Source of the DNA: Pseudomonas oleovorans subsp. oleovorans | Lineage (GTDB): Bacteria; Pseudomonadota; Gammaproteobacteria; Pseudomonadales; Pseudomonadaceae | Assembly (NCBI RefSeq): GCF_002197815.1 | Contig: NZ_NIUB01000022.1 | Span: forward strand, 18,968 to 82,967 | DNA: 64,000 bases | Reading direction: 5' to 3' | Part shown: positions 23,155-32,274 of the stretch, one piece after another | How positions within the stretch are numbered: the first letter of the stretch is position 1 | Layout: each line of letters starts with the position of its first letter | The notes under the pieces: generated by a model | What the model was told of the DNA's origin: nothing | The model's database searches: none | Seen by the model: only the letters and a program-made list of their open reading frames with translations | Position numbers and translations under genes: made by a program

Positions 23155-24019
23155 GAAAACACACCGTTCATACCTCGTCGGCTCGATGATTGAAAACGTT
23201 TGGCAGTTCAAGCCTACGAACGAGCGCGATCCAAGGTCAGGATTTTTCCCTGCCAGTCACCAAATATTCAGTAACGCGGCGTTGCAGGTTGCGCTGCATC
23301 TTTTTAACAGCATCAACGAGCGCGGGCAGTGTGTTGGCGTAAGTCACTGCCTGTATCTCAATTTCACTCGCAAGATTGATGGGGTATACAAGCTCAACAA
23401 CGACAATGGGCGCGTGGCCTTTCACCTTGACCTCGGCGTCGCCAGCGATCTTTACGGATTCGTGACTGGCTCAGTCGATGATTTCACCTACCGCGTGGTT
23501 CGCTCTGGAAGACCTCCCAAGTGCATCCAGGGGATCAGCATCTGGCGTGATGGCGCAAGAGTCGCCGTCTTGCGGGTGGAAGATGGCCGCAAGGAAGCGG
23601 CCAGTATTGAGGTGGATTTGGACAGGGCGGCGCAGATCGCGGTAGCGGCGTTCTGTGTTGCCTACGGAAGGCTTCTCTATCCCTCGCTCGGCGAGGCAGC
23701 CATCATGGCTATTTTGTCTCCACCACCTAAAACCCGCGCATGCGCGGAAAAATCAGCACCCCACGATCAACTTGAGGGAGAAACCGCGTTCGCTTCGCAA
23801 CAGGCTGGCTCAGCTCAAGCTCAGGATGACCCTGCAACAACACAAGCCCTGCGGCGGTTGCGCAAAGCGATATGGGCCATAGGTAATCAGAAATGGCCGG
23901 GAATGACGCTCAAAGCCCTTCAAGCTATCCAGGCACTGAACGACCCTGACCACTTACAGGCGCTTATCGATCAGGGTAATGCCGGCGACTTCGCCGCATG
24001 GGACAAGTACGCACAGTAG
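23138..24019 (+). CDS. Unrecognised 293-residue protein interrupted by a palindrome-encoded segment
   Basis: GTG 23138 lies 5 bases after an AAGGAG site and overlaps the end of the previous gene by 17 bases, which suggests coupling. The protein has a globular N-terminal domain (1-190), a linker, and a C-terminal helical part (about 245-293) containing QKWPGMTLKALQAI. The linker contains KTRACAEKS, encoded by an exact copy of the 14-bp palindrome, as if the repeat had been inserted at a tolerated domain boundary. I do not recognise the family. Confidence 0.5.
   Translation: MLIDFEKTHRSYLVGSMIENVWQFKPTNERDPRSGFFPASHQIFSNAALQVALHLFNSINERGQCVGVSHCLYLNFTRKIDGVYKLNNDNGRVAFHLDLGVASDLYGFVTGSVDDFTYRVVRSGRPPKCIQGISIWRDGARVAVLRVEDGRKEAASIEVDLDRAAQIAVAAFCVAYGRLLYPSLGEAAIMAILSPPPKTRACAEKSAPHDQLEGETAFASQQAGSAQAQDDPATTQALRRLRKAIWAIGNQKWPGMTLKALQAIQALNDPDHLQALIDQGNAGDFAAWDKYAQ
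23734..23747. repeat. 14-bp palindrome, copy 4
   Basis: Exact CCGCGCATGCGCGG followed by AAAAATC, inside the linker region of the gene at 23138-24019; it encodes Arg-Ala-Cys-Ala-Glu. Confidence 0.9.
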
Positions 24020-24083
24020 TTTTTAGTGCCGACCGAGCATCTGTCCGCCGAATTGCTGCCCTCTCAGAGGGCATTACCTAGGT

Positions 24084-24770
24084 ATGGACATTATCGATAT
24101 TTCCGCTTCAACCGTTCAGCAGCACAATGCCCAATTCCCCCGCGAGGTCGAGATTGTAAGGGAGGTTGATCGCATCCTCCGTATGCGTCTATTCCCTCAC
24201 AAGCGGGTATGGGTGGACGTGCGATTTGACTACGGCATGGCTGAGCATTCGTCTTCGAAAGTCACGCTCATGCAAATCAGTGGTGAAGTTCATGGGATCG
24301 CCGAGGTTCGCTTTCAGGGGCTTTTCCTCTGGCAGGATTTCCAGACGTTCTTCTACGAGGTAGTGCCCCATGAGCTGGCACACGTTCTTATGGAGCTGCG
24401 CTGCGCTGAGCGCGGTGTAACCATGGACAAGGCTCATAGCGACGAATGGATTGATCTTGTCCTGGACATAAATCCAGACGCAGAGCCGGCAGCCAAAGTT
24501 AAGGGCAATTTTGACGACAGGCCCGTCAAGCTTCAAAAGGGTGGTATTGCCTGCGAATGCGACTGTGACGACCTCTCGTCCTTTGTCGTTGTGGCGAACA
24601 CTCCATCAACTGTCATGAAGCTCAAGGGCGAGGATTTGTGCTGCTCAGAATGCAGCTCGGCCTATCGACGAATCCAGAAAGAACATTGGCCCGCAGAAAT
24701 ATTATCTGCGTTGAGTTTTTACGAAGGTGTTATGGAGCGAAAGGTCCACAACGCCCCGCTATCTAGGTAA
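24084..24770 (+). CDS. SprT-like zinc metalloprotease-fold protein
   Basis: The 228-residue protein has HELAH at 96-100 (VVPHELAHVLM), the zinc-binding active-site motif of SprT/Spartan-like proteins. A further His at about 117 (KAHSDEW) could be the third ligand. A C-terminal cysteine set, CECDCDD (about 153-159) and CCSEC (about 190-194), fits the zinc-ribbon tail of the family. SprT-like proteins in mobile elements have been linked to DNA-protein crosslink cleavage, but the target here is unknown. It is followed 5 bases later by the HerA/VirB4-like ATPase. Confidence 0.75.
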   Translation: MDIIDISASTVQQHNAQFPREVEIVREVDRILRMRLFPHKRVWVDVRFDYGMAEHSSSKVTLMQISGEVHGIAEVRFQGLFLWQDFQTFFYEVVPHELAHVLMELRCAERGVTMDKAHSDEWIDLVLDINPDAEPAAKVKGNFDDRPVKLQKGGIACECDCDDLSSFVVVANTPSTVMKLKGEDLCCSECSSAYRRIQKEHWPAEILSALSFYEGVMERKVHNAPLSR

Positions 24771-24775
24771 TTTCA

Positions 24776-26128
24776 ATGTCGGCATTTGTTCCATTTGATG
24801 AAAAGATTCTAATCGGCTACTGCCCGCAAGGGGAGGTGGTTGAGTGGTGCTTTCCCTTCCTAAATAACTTCAATGGCTTGTTCATGGGTACGTCAGGTTC
24901 GGGTAAGACCTGGACGCTGAGGAACATGATCGCCCGTGTGTATCGCCGGGGTACGACCTTTCATATTGTGGATGTGAAAGGTGATTTTCAGGCTGAGAAC
25001 TTCATATCGCAGGGACTTGGCCATTTAGTCTCCGAGTCCGATTTCAACTTCATCAACTTCTCGTATTTCGATGGCGGTTCGTCTCTGAACCCGATGCAGG
25101 TGCCCAGAAGCCAAGATGGCGGCGGGGTCACGATGACCATCGAGACAGTGAAGGAGTTGGCCACCAAGTTCAACCACAAGCTCGGCTCGACTCAGCTTGG
25201 CTATCTCGGCGAGGTGTTGAAGGCTGTATATGCTGACTTTGGTATCGAGCACGAAGATGAGAGCACTTGGGGCAAGAAGGCCCCGACTCTCGCTGACGTG
25301 TACGAGAAACTGACCCTGGTTTATCAGTGCATCGTCAGTGGCTTGGACTCTGGTTCTGTCGGCACGATCATGAATGAGATTGGTCGCGCAAAGCGCAAGA
25401 CCCTTGCAGCTATCCGCAAGGCCAAAGATGAAGAACAAGATCAGGAGTCAATTTCGCTGCTTTGCCAAGAAGAAGCCGATGCGGCCAGTAATGTCGTGGC
25501 TGGAATAATCAAGTCGCAGCTGTCCTATGACGAACTGGGGCGGCATGGCATTGGTGAGGAATGGCAGCACTGGAATAAAACCTCTGTTTACTCACTCCGA
25601 GATACCATCGGTCAAATGGTTGATAGCCGGCTTTTTACTGGCGAAGCATCCAAGGTGCGAGAGGGTGCAATCAACGTCTACAACATGACGAACATTTCTT
25701 CTGCCCACCAGCAGATCATGATGGACATTATTGCAAGGCGAACCTTCGCGATGGCCGTCTTGAAAACCAAAATCACAGGTAATGCCGACCCCAAAAGCGC
25801 AGGCCACATTCTCGTATGCGATGAGGGCAAGCACGCCAAGGCAATATCCAAACAGCCCCTTAGCCCGGTAAACCGTATTGCTACGGAAGGCCGTGGCTTT
25901 GGCCTCGGTGTCTGGATGGGGGTACAACAGCCCGACCAGGTAACACAGGATCAGCTCAGAAACTTCGCTTTCTACTTCCTGCTCAAGACGCCTGAGTCGA
26001 GTTCGAAAGAAATGCAGCGGATGTTTAGTCTCAAGCCGAATCAGTTAAAGCAGTTGGAGTTCAGGGAAAACTGCCTGTACAGCGCCGGCCAAAAGTATGT
26101 CTGCGTCCGACAATTCAAAGAGGACTGA
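24776..26128 (+). CDS. HerA/VirB4/TraG-like P-loop ATPase
   Basis: This 450-residue protein begins with a nucleotide-binding core: Walker A GTSGSGKTWT (about 38-47) and DVKGDF (about 65-70), typical of the HerA-FtsK group. Walker B is HILVCDE (about 345-351), with an arginine-containing GRGFGLGVWMGVQQP segment (about 375-389) after it. No N-terminal membrane segments are visible, unlike coupling proteins such as TraD. It could power DNA transfer or pilus/secretion assembly. It is the second gene of an SprT-ATPase-lipoprotein set that precedes the pilus operon. Confidence 0.75.
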   Translation: MSAFVPFDEKILIGYCPQGEVVEWCFPFLNNFNGLFMGTSGSGKTWTLRNMIARVYRRGTTFHIVDVKGDFQAENFISQGLGHLVSESDFNFINFSYFDGGSSLNPMQVPRSQDGGGVTMTIETVKELATKFNHKLGSTQLGYLGEVLKAVYADFGIEHEDESTWGKKAPTLADVYEKLTLVYQCIVSGLDSGSVGTIMNEIGRAKRKTLAAIRKAKDEEQDQESISLLCQEEADAASNVVAGIIKSQLSYDELGRHGIGEEWQHWNKTSVYSLRDTIGQMVDSRLFTGEASKVREGAINVYNMTNISSAHQQIMMDIIARRTFAMAVLKTKITGNADPKSAGHILVCDEGKHAKAISKQPLSPVNRIATEGRGFGLGVWMGVQQPDQVTQDQLRNFAFYFLLKTPESSSKEMQRMFSLKPNQLKQLEFRENCLYSAGQKYVCVRQFKED

Positions 26129-26131
26129 CCC

Positions 26132-26614
26132 ATGAAGCGAGGCTGTATAGGTCTGACGCTGACGCTGGCGCTTTCCGTGTCCGGGTGTGCGTCGCAAGTT
26201 GGTGGTGTCATCCCAAACCAAACCAAACCTCAGCGCGAGGCTCAGATCGAGCTTGCTGCCCAAGCGGTAAAGGCAGGCAACTTTGAGTATGCAGAGCGTT
26301 TGCTTGGCCCTTACATGTACCGCAGCCAGGAAGGGGAATTGCTTTTCAAGTCCCTTGGGGTTAGCTCTGACGTTGAGAAGAAGGCAGTCGATACCGTTGC
26401 CCTGATGCTCTGGGGCACTGGCCGCGATGTGTCCTTGGAGAAATTCGCAGGACGCTACATGAGCGGATATGAGCGCGATGTAATGTTGTGCAGGCTCGCT
26501 GAGCGGAACGCAATCTATGAGCGGGCATACGCCTGCTGGAACGATTTGGGTGATGTAGATCGGGCCAGAAGGGTGACTCGAACGGAGAGCGCCCTGCGGA
26601 TTTTGAAAGACTAA
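26132..26614 (+). CDS. Small lipoprotein with repeat-like helical fold
   Basis: The 160-residue product begins with a lipoprotein signal (MKRGCIGLTLTLALSVSGC, Cys at 19). The mature part is helical with Ala/Gln-rich heptads resembling a TPR or Sel1-like fold (for example AAQAVKAGNFEYAERLLGPY, about 42-61). It starts 3 bases after the ATPase gene and ends at a two-way terminator. It may be an outer-membrane component of the transfer or pilus machine. Confidence 0.65.
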   Translation: MKRGCIGLTLTLALSVSGCASQVGGVIPNQTKPQREAQIELAAQAVKAGNFEYAERLLGPYMYRSQEGELLFKSLGVSSDVEKKAVDTVALMLWGTGRDVSLEKFAGRYMSGYERDVMLCRLAERNAIYERAYACWNDLGDVDRARRVTRTESALRILKD

Positions 26615-26637
26615 AAAAGGAGGCTATGCCTCCTTTT
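26615..26637. terminator. Bidirectional terminator between convergent genes
   Basis: AAAAGGAGGC and GCCTCCTTTT arms with a TAT loop. It can serve the lipoprotein gene on the plus strand and the HD-domain gene on the minus strand, whose stop codon lies within it. Confidence 0.88.
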
Positions 26638-28147
26638 CGTTATCCGCTTCTTCTTCGTCCACGTCGCTGTCGCCCTGGACTGTGTTGTCAACCGTAGCCC
26701 TCGTAATGCGTACTCGATAGGCAGCGGTCCCCCATTTCTCCTGTAGGCCTGGAACGAGCTTTTCAAGCTCTTGCTTCTGGATCATCAGCACGGCTCTGAA
26801 ACGGGTGTTCCCTATGCGGCAGTCGTACAGCCCGAACTCCGATGCGAAGCTTTTGTAGCTCGTCATCAGTAGCCCCATCTGATTGAGCCGCTGGCTGACC
26901 AAGCGCGAAGCAGGGTGTGAAAACGTCCGTGTCTCATGGTCTAGCTGGAGCTTGCGGTTCAGCTCTACGGGCAGGTGCTTGCCCAGCAGCTCCAGAACTG
27001 CGGACATGGGGGTGATGACATACTCAAGAGCAGGGGTGGACCATCCGCCCGCGTGGCCGGTCTTGTTGAGGTATCCGTTGATGTTCAGTTCGCTGATGGT
27101 ATCAAGCAGTGCTTTCTCGATTGATTCGAGCTGTTCGTCTGACAGGCTCTCTATGGCGGCGGTCTTTTCTTCTTTGATCGCGTAGCCGTCACTCAAGCGC
27201 AAGGCCTGTATCAGTGCCTCGGTTCGATTGCTGGCACCAATGGGGAGGTTGTCTGGGTCGTGGTAGTACCGTAGCGCAAGCACCAACGTGTTGCGCTCAT
27301 CCTCGGGTAAATCCCGGAATTCTGGCTGGGTCGAAACGATGTAAGCGGCGTACTTGTTGTGGTGCGTTGCGTTTACGTTCTTGGCCCAGGAGTCACCCTG
27401 TTTTTTGTAGGCGAGCAACTTGTCCAGGTCATGAGCAATCCCGGCAACAAGTGCCAAGGGTTCCACCTTGCCGCGCTCGGTGAAATAGGCTTGGACTTTC
27501 TTTGCAACGGAAAGCGAGTGCTCGAACAAGGAGGCATCTGCGTGATGACCTCCAATGCTTGCTGGAACCCCAGCATGGGCTTTGAGCATTGAGTAGATGC
27601 TGATGTATAGGCGCTTGTGTGGGCTCAGTTCTACGCCTTCTCGTATTACCACGGAGGCCCGGTCAATCCGGTAGAAATTCTGCTCGTAAGGCGATTTATC
27701 GACCTTGCCCCCAAGCCACTCCCCCTTTGCAGGGCCTGGATACTTCGGAAGGATCACCATCAAGTCCGAGCCTTTGATTTCAGCTGCATTGAGGGTGCTC
27801 CCCTTTTTTTCAGCGCTTCTTTCGCTCCCATTCCCATGTGCAGGTTTTGGCGAAAGGTATTGAAAGCCGAAGTAGGTGGCTAGGAAAACGCCACCGAAGT
27901 ACAGCATTCCCTGGAACATGATCAGCAGGAGCGCTGCGAGGGTTCCAAGGAATCCCCCTTCGGAGACGATCTGCTTGGCCCACAGTGGCTTGAGCTGATA
28001 CCAGCTCGTAGTTAGTGCGCTGGTCTGCACGTCGAGGTGCTGATTCGTCTGGATCAGGTAGTAGGTGTACACCAGTAGCCCTGCCAGTGCGCAGAGCGCA
28101 GTGGCGAAAATCCCGGTGTTCTTATTTACCGTTGGTTTGTTGGCCAT
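26624..28147 (-). CDS. Membrane-anchored HD-domain protein (possible MobH-like relaxase relative)
   Basis: The 507-residue protein has two membrane segments (about 14-32 and 65-93) and then an HD-superfamily core: GGHHADASLFEHSLSVA (about 199-215) and GIAHDLDK (236-243), giving the His and His-Asp ligands of a two-metal site. The C-terminal part (about 390-490) is a separate globular domain, and the tail is very acidic. MobH relaxases (the TraI_2 group) have an HD-like N-terminal domain with a similar triple-His pattern, but they are not usually membrane-bound at the N-terminus, so a signalling or nucleotide-processing role is also possible. It is transcribed away from the pilus operon. Confidence 0.6.
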   Translation of the reverse strand: MANKPTVNKNTGIFATALCALAGLLVYTYYLIQTNQHLDVQTSALTTSWYQLKPLWAKQIVSEGGFLGTLAALLLIMFQGMLYFGGVFLATYFGFQYLSPKPAHGNGSERSAEKKGSTLNAAEIKGSDLMVILPKYPGPAKGEWLGGKVDKSPYEQNFYRIDRASVVIREGVELSPHKRLYISIYSMLKAHAGVPASIGGHHADASLFEHSLSVAKKVQAYFTERGKVEPLALVAGIAHDLDKLLAYKKQGDSWAKNVNATHHNKYAAYIVSTQPEFRDLPEDERNTLVLALRYYHDPDNLPIGASNRTEALIQALRLSDGYAIKEEKTAAIESLSDEQLESIEKALLDTISELNINGYLNKTGHAGGWSTPALEYVITPMSAVLELLGKHLPVELNRKLQLDHETRTFSHPASRLVSQRLNQMGLLMTSYKSFASEFGLYDCRIGNTRFRAVLMIQKQELEKLVPGLQEKWGTAAYRVRITRATVDNTVQGDSDVDEEEADNEKEA

Positions 28148-28278
28148 GGAGCCTCCCGATGTTCCTTCGGTCCATGGTGGTGAAATTTTTTTTCAGAATC
28201 CACTCAACAACCTGCCGTTTTGGGGGACTCCATCCACCCAATAGGAGACATACACCCAAGAAACCGTTCGAGGTAGTC
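28148..28278. promoter_or_regulatory. Divergent promoter region of the HD gene and the pilus/rSAM operon
   Basis: This 131-base gap separates the minus-strand HD gene from the long plus-strand operon. It contains an AT-rich TGAAATTTTTTTTC patch near 28180-28195. All genes from 28279 to 59926 could be expressed from here, since no clear terminator was seen before 59959 apart from the mobile-element remnant. Confidence 0.4.
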
Positions 28279-29193
28279 GTGAAGAAAACTCTAGTCGGCC
28301 TTGCCGTTGCCCTCTCTGTTGCCAACGCACACGCATACAGCGATGCAGCGATGGCGAGCGCCGAAGGGCTTTCTGTCTTTGACCGCGTATACGAGGCTGG
28401 CAAGGCCCAGAGCGTTACCGGCAACGTCAAGTACCACAAGACCGAGCCAGCACCTGCTGCTGTCATCGATCTGTCGCTGGATGCTCCAGTGATTTCGGTG
28501 GAGGAAACAGAAACAGAGCGGCGCTATCGCGAGGTTCTGGCCGAGCTGGAGCAGAACCGCGCCAAGCTCGAATCTGCGCGTGCAGATGCTGAGCGCGTGG
28601 TTGAGAACGCCCAGGCAGAAGTCATTGCCAAGGCTAACGAGCGAGTCTCGATCCTCGAACAGCAGCGATCTGCTATCCACGGACAGCTCGCGCAGATCAA
28701 GGAGCAAGAGCAGCGTATCAATCAGGCTTTGGCGCTCAATGAAGCGGCCATGGCCGAGGCTGCGAAACTCAAAGATGAAGGCGCAAGTCAGGTTGCTTTC
28801 ATCAAGCAGGAAAGCCAGCAAATTCTAATGATGGCCGAGAACAGTGCTGTGGCCATCGAGTCGGCAGCGAAGAAGCGCGTCCAGCTGGAGCGAATTGATC
28901 CAACCGTAGTTCTTAACGAGCCGGTCAAGGCCGAGTACCAGTCGGCCACGATGGAAGAAATCGCTCGCGGGATGATGCCGGCAGGCTGGCGTGTTGAGGT
29001 CGAGTTCAGTAATCGCCCTGAGCTGGCTGACCGCCGCTACCAGTTCATTTCCACCGACCCCCGTGACCTCGCGCTTCGGAAGCTCACCAGCTCCGTGCGT
29101 GATGCTCGCGTTCGTTTTGCCTACTTCTGGGATTTGACCGATGCCAACGGCAATCCCGCACCGATGCTTCTGATCACCGACCGAGACAAGTAA
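28279..29193 (+). CDS. Periplasmic coiled-coil pilus protein, PilL/TcpQ-like
   Basis: GTG 28279 (ribosome site AGGTAG) gives a 304-residue product with a clean signal peptide, cut after AHA at about residue 19. A long coiled coil (about 70-215) leads to a C-terminal domain (about 235-304) with GWRVEVEFSNRPELADRRYQ. Its pattern of a Trp-containing strand followed by repeats resembles the TcpQ/PilL domain that docks on type IVb pilus secretins. It is the first gene of the pilus operon, just before the secretin, as pilL is in R64-type thin pilus loci. Confidence 0.6.
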   Translation: MKKTLVGLAVALSVANAHAYSDAAMASAEGLSVFDRVYEAGKAQSVTGNVKYHKTEPAPAAVIDLSLDAPVISVEETETERRYREVLAELEQNRAKLESARADAERVVENAQAEVIAKANERVSILEQQRSAIHGQLAQIKEQEQRINQALALNEAAMAEAAKLKDEGASQVAFIKQESQQILMMAENSAVAIESAAKKRVQLERIDPTVVLNEPVKAEYQSATMEEIARGMMPAGWRVEVEFSNRPELADRRYQFISTDPRDLALRKLTSSVRDARVRFAYFWDLTDANGNPAPMLLITDRDK

Positions 29194-29205
29194 GGGACTC
29201 CCACA

Positions 29206-30858
29206 ATGATGCCGAAACAATCACCGCTGGCCCTGGCTTTGTCTTTCGTTGCAGTCCTGAGTGGGTGCGCAAATCAGTTTGATATAGATGCTGAAACCCG
29301 CTATGGGGATTTGTCGCCGGGCAGGGAAGCCGCTATGCAGGCCGCCCGAGGCACAACCTTTGTGCGCGAGATTCGAACCGAAGACCTGGCTATGCAGCGC
29401 CCGATATTCCTGACGGCTCAGGGTATGTCGCTGCGATCTGTCCTCCAAGAAACCCTGCCGGGCTACTCCATCATCCCTAGCGGATCGGTCAACTTGAACG
29501 ATCCGATCGATGTTGCCGCCCAGGGCATGACCCTCAAGGACCTCATCGACTACATCGAGGGTACGCGTGACCTCAATATCGAGTTAGACGGCAAGCGCGT
29601 AACAATTTCTGACTTCGAGACGAAACAGTGGAATCTCTCAGCGTTTGCCACGACTCGTAACATCAACAGCATGGTCACATCGAAGCAGTCTCGCGGTGCG
29701 CAGGCTGGCAATAATAGCTCCCAGACTGACAGCGATATTACTGGCTCCACCATTGGGGTGAATCTCAGCGAAGATGAGTGGCTGAGCATCATGGAGGGAG
29801 CCCGTCGCATTATCGGCGCACCTAAGCCTGATGATTCTTCCACTCAGAGTGGGCTTGGGGGCGCTGACAGTACCTCTGTTGGGCAGGGCAGCATGCCCTC
29901 CGGTGCCACTCGTATGCCGGACGGCAGCACTATGGTCGGCCTGAACTTCGGCCCATCTATGGAGCAGATTACCCGGCCTTTGAATGATGGCAGTCAAGCG
30001 TTCATTGAGGGCATTCGGTCGGTCGGCATCGTGACCGCTGGTGGCAAGCCTTCTCAGATGCGAATCCTAGATCGCTACCTCAAGAAAGCGGTTGCTGACG
30101 CGACCAAGATCGTGAACGTGTCGGTTAAGGCCTACGATGTTGTTCTGAAAGACGGCAAGCAGAAAGGCATCAACTGGGATGCGCTTAGCTTGGGCAGTAT
30201 TTCGGGCAACACGTTTAATGTTGGGCTCGGTAATGCCTCTCAAATCCTAACTGGCGGCGGTTTTTGGAACATTACCGGGTCGTTCTCAGGCGACCGTGGT
30301 AATGCTGATGGCATCATCAGTCTGTTAGAAACCTTCGGACGAGTTGAACTCCAAGATCAGCCTAACCTGACTGTTCGCAATGGCGTGCCGGCTCAAATTT
30401 ATGCCGGCGAGGAACTGACCTATATCTCTGACGTAGAGCAGAGCCAGGACGAAAGCGGAAACGTCACCGTAACGCCCAAGCTCGCACGGTTGAAGGTCGG
30501 CGTAACCCTGGCGGTGACAGTTCGCGTTCTGGAGGATGAGCGTCTTCTGGTTGATGTAACGCCCGTTATCGCAAACCTGAACTCGTTCGACACTATCCAA
30601 ATCGGCGACTACAGCTTCGAAACCCCGCGTATCGCACTCAAAGAGTTCTCGACTCAACTGATCGTCAACTCCGGTGAGTCTATTCACCTCGGTGGTTTGA
30701 TCACCGAAAAACTTGAGAACGCTCTTGAACAGCTGCCTTGGCAGAACAAGTTCACCAAGGCTGTCGTCAATCCGCTGTTCCAGAACATCAACAACCAGCT
30801 GGAGCGCCGCGAGCTGGTTCTGGTTGTCACTCCGACTGTGATCGAGGGTACTCGCTGA
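29206..30858 (+). CDS. pilN: Type IVb pilus secretin lipoprotein, PilN-like
   Basis: The 550-residue product starts with a lipoprotein signal (VLSGC, Cys at 21), as R64 PilN does. N-terminal secretin-type domains span about 45-140 (with LRSVLQETLPGYSIIP and LDGKRVTISDFE). A Gly/Ser-rich insertion lies around 165-245. The conserved secretin barrel occupies about 360-550, with VGVTLAVTVRVLEDERLLVDV and LHLGGLITEK-like strands (here IHLGGLITEK). It should form the outer-membrane channel for the pilus. The next gene overlaps its stop codon. Confidence 0.88.
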   Translation: MMPKQSPLALALSFVAVLSGCANQFDIDAETRYGDLSPGREAAMQAARGTTFVREIRTEDLAMQRPIFLTAQGMSLRSVLQETLPGYSIIPSGSVNLNDPIDVAAQGMTLKDLIDYIEGTRDLNIELDGKRVTISDFETKQWNLSAFATTRNINSMVTSKQSRGAQAGNNSSQTDSDITGSTIGVNLSEDEWLSIMEGARRIIGAPKPDDSSTQSGLGGADSTSVGQGSMPSGATRMPDGSTMVGLNFGPSMEQITRPLNDGSQAFIEGIRSVGIVTAGGKPSQMRILDRYLKKAVADATKIVNVSVKAYDVVLKDGKQKGINWDALSLGSISGNTFNVGLGNASQILTGGGFWNITGSFSGDRGNADGIISLLETFGRVELQDQPNLTVRNGVPAQIYAGEELTYISDVEQSQDESGNVTVTPKLARLKVGVTLAVTVRVLEDERLLVDVTPVIANLNSFDTIQIGDYSFETPRIALKEFSTQLIVNSGESIHLGGLITEKLENALEQLPWQNKFTKAVVNPLFQNINNQLERRELVLVVTPTVIEGTR

Positions 30859-31808
30859 TGGCTCGGTTCAGCCTCGGTAAACCGATAACAATCGGTGGCG
30901 AGGAAGTCGTTGTCGTTCGTGACGTTCTGGGCTCGCTGCAAGCGGATAAGGCATCGGAAACGTTTGCGATTGTGGAACCGCGAGGTGCTGATGGGCGCCC
31001 CGCGATATACGTGTCCGAGAACGATCTGACTCGCTTGCGCGACGACTATCCGGGCATGAAGGTCTACGGCCTTTGGCAGATTCTGTTTTACAACGATGCC
31101 GTTCGGATGGGGGCGCCGCTCGTAACGTTCCCGCTATCTGATTCAGGCGGTCTGTATCTGCTGATGGATGCGGTTGCGGACTTGCACTCGCCAGAGAGCA
31201 TCGTTTCTTCTGGCGAGTACCTGAACGGCTACATCCCTGACAACTACGACGTTGACATAAAAACCGCCAACGTCATTCAGGTAGACCTACAGAATCTCAA
31301 GCTTCCGCCGCAGCCTGCGTATACGCGCATCGAGCAAAGCGGGAAATTGAAGGCTGAGAACAAGCGACGCTGGTTTGTTGTTGCGAGTCTTTGTGGGCTG
31401 ATCATTGTCGGTGCAGCTGCCTCCAATTACGGGTTGCAGACTATCTACAAGAGCCGTATGGCCGACTATACGACCAAGAAGACTCTCATCGACGAACTTG
31501 ATGGTCGAGTCAGGTCGTTAGCTGCTGAGCGGCTTATCACTCGGCCTGATGACTCTGTGATGTTGTCTCAGTTGTTCAAGTTCTTTGAGCTATATCCGCT
31601 GGCGAAGACTCCGCCCCTTACAGACGACATGAAGATTGGCTTTGCCGGGACGCATGTGCTTGTCACACCGCCCAAGGCGCCAGTCGATCCCGAAGCTGTG
31701 ATTGCTGGTGCTGATTCGGAGCTTCAACCGGACCTTTCCTATTTGGTCACTTTGACGGAGCCGGACGGAACTGATGCGGCTCATTCAGATGGGGAGGGCG
31801 ATCAATGA
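30858..31808 (+). CDS. PilO-like inner-membrane pilus protein
   Basis: ATG 30858 overlaps the pilN stop codon (TGATG). The 316-residue protein has a long cytoplasmic N-terminal domain (1-168), one membrane helix (about 171-190) and a periplasmic part with a coiled-coil-like start and an acidic tail. This layout and its place after the secretin match PilO of type IVb thin pili (PilO2 family). It would connect the assembly ATPase to the periplasmic ring. Confidence 0.7.
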   Translation: MARFSLGKPITIGGEEVVVVRDVLGSLQADKASETFAIVEPRGADGRPAIYVSENDLTRLRDDYPGMKVYGLWQILFYNDAVRMGAPLVTFPLSDSGGLYLLMDAVADLHSPESIVSSGEYLNGYIPDNYDVDIKTANVIQVDLQNLKLPPQPAYTRIEQSGKLKAENKRRWFVVASLCGLIIVGAAASNYGLQTIYKSRMADYTTKKTLIDELDGRVRSLAAERLITRPDDSVMLSQLFKFFELYPLAKTPPLTDDMKIGFAGTHVLVTPPKAPVDPEAVIAGADSELQPDLSYLVTLTEPDGTDAAHSDGEGDQ

Positions 31809-32272
31809 AGAAGCCATCAGTATCAGTTCTAAGCGGAATGAGCAGCGGGATGATTGCCGCCATTCTGGGAACTCTTGTGCTTTGTGTGTTTGGCACACTC
31901 AAGCTGGAGGCACGCCGAGAGCTTCCAAGCGACTACGACCGCCTTGATCGCAACATCCAGGAAGCCCAGGCGCTGATTTCTGATTACGTTGCTGCACCAG
32001 TTCTGCCCCCTCTTGAGGAATCGTGGCGCGAAGTTGCAGCTGCGCTGGAGTTGAATGGGCTCGAACTCAAGCCGGATGACGGAAGTATGGCCAACGGCTC
32101 AGTGAGCACTTACGAGGGGCCATTGAAGCACTGGGGCGGCATGGTTGATGGGGATGCAAAAACCATCCTGGCCGTGATCAAGAAGGTTCAGCAGACCGAG
32201 CCTGTCTACCTGCTCGACTACAGCATGGATGACGGCGAGTTCAAATTGTATTTGGCAGTTGTGGGTATCTGA
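31805..32272 (+). CDS. Small inner-membrane pilus assembly protein (PilM/PilO-subunit-like)
   Basis: An ATGA overlap couples it to the previous gene. The 155-residue product has one N-terminal membrane helix (about 14-32), a short helical stalk (about 40-62) and a compact periplasmic alpha/beta domain. It occupies the position of the small bitopic proteins of type IVb pilus operons. The specific equivalent is uncertain. Confidence 0.55.
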   Translation: MKKPSVSVLSGMSSGMIAAILGTLVLCVFGTLKLEARRELPSDYDRLDRNIQEAQALISDYVAAPVLPPLEESWREVAAALELNGLELKPDDGSMANGSVSTYEGPLKHWGGMVDGDAKTILAVIKKVQQTEPVYLLDYSMDDGEFKLYLAVVGI

Positions 32273-32274
32273 GC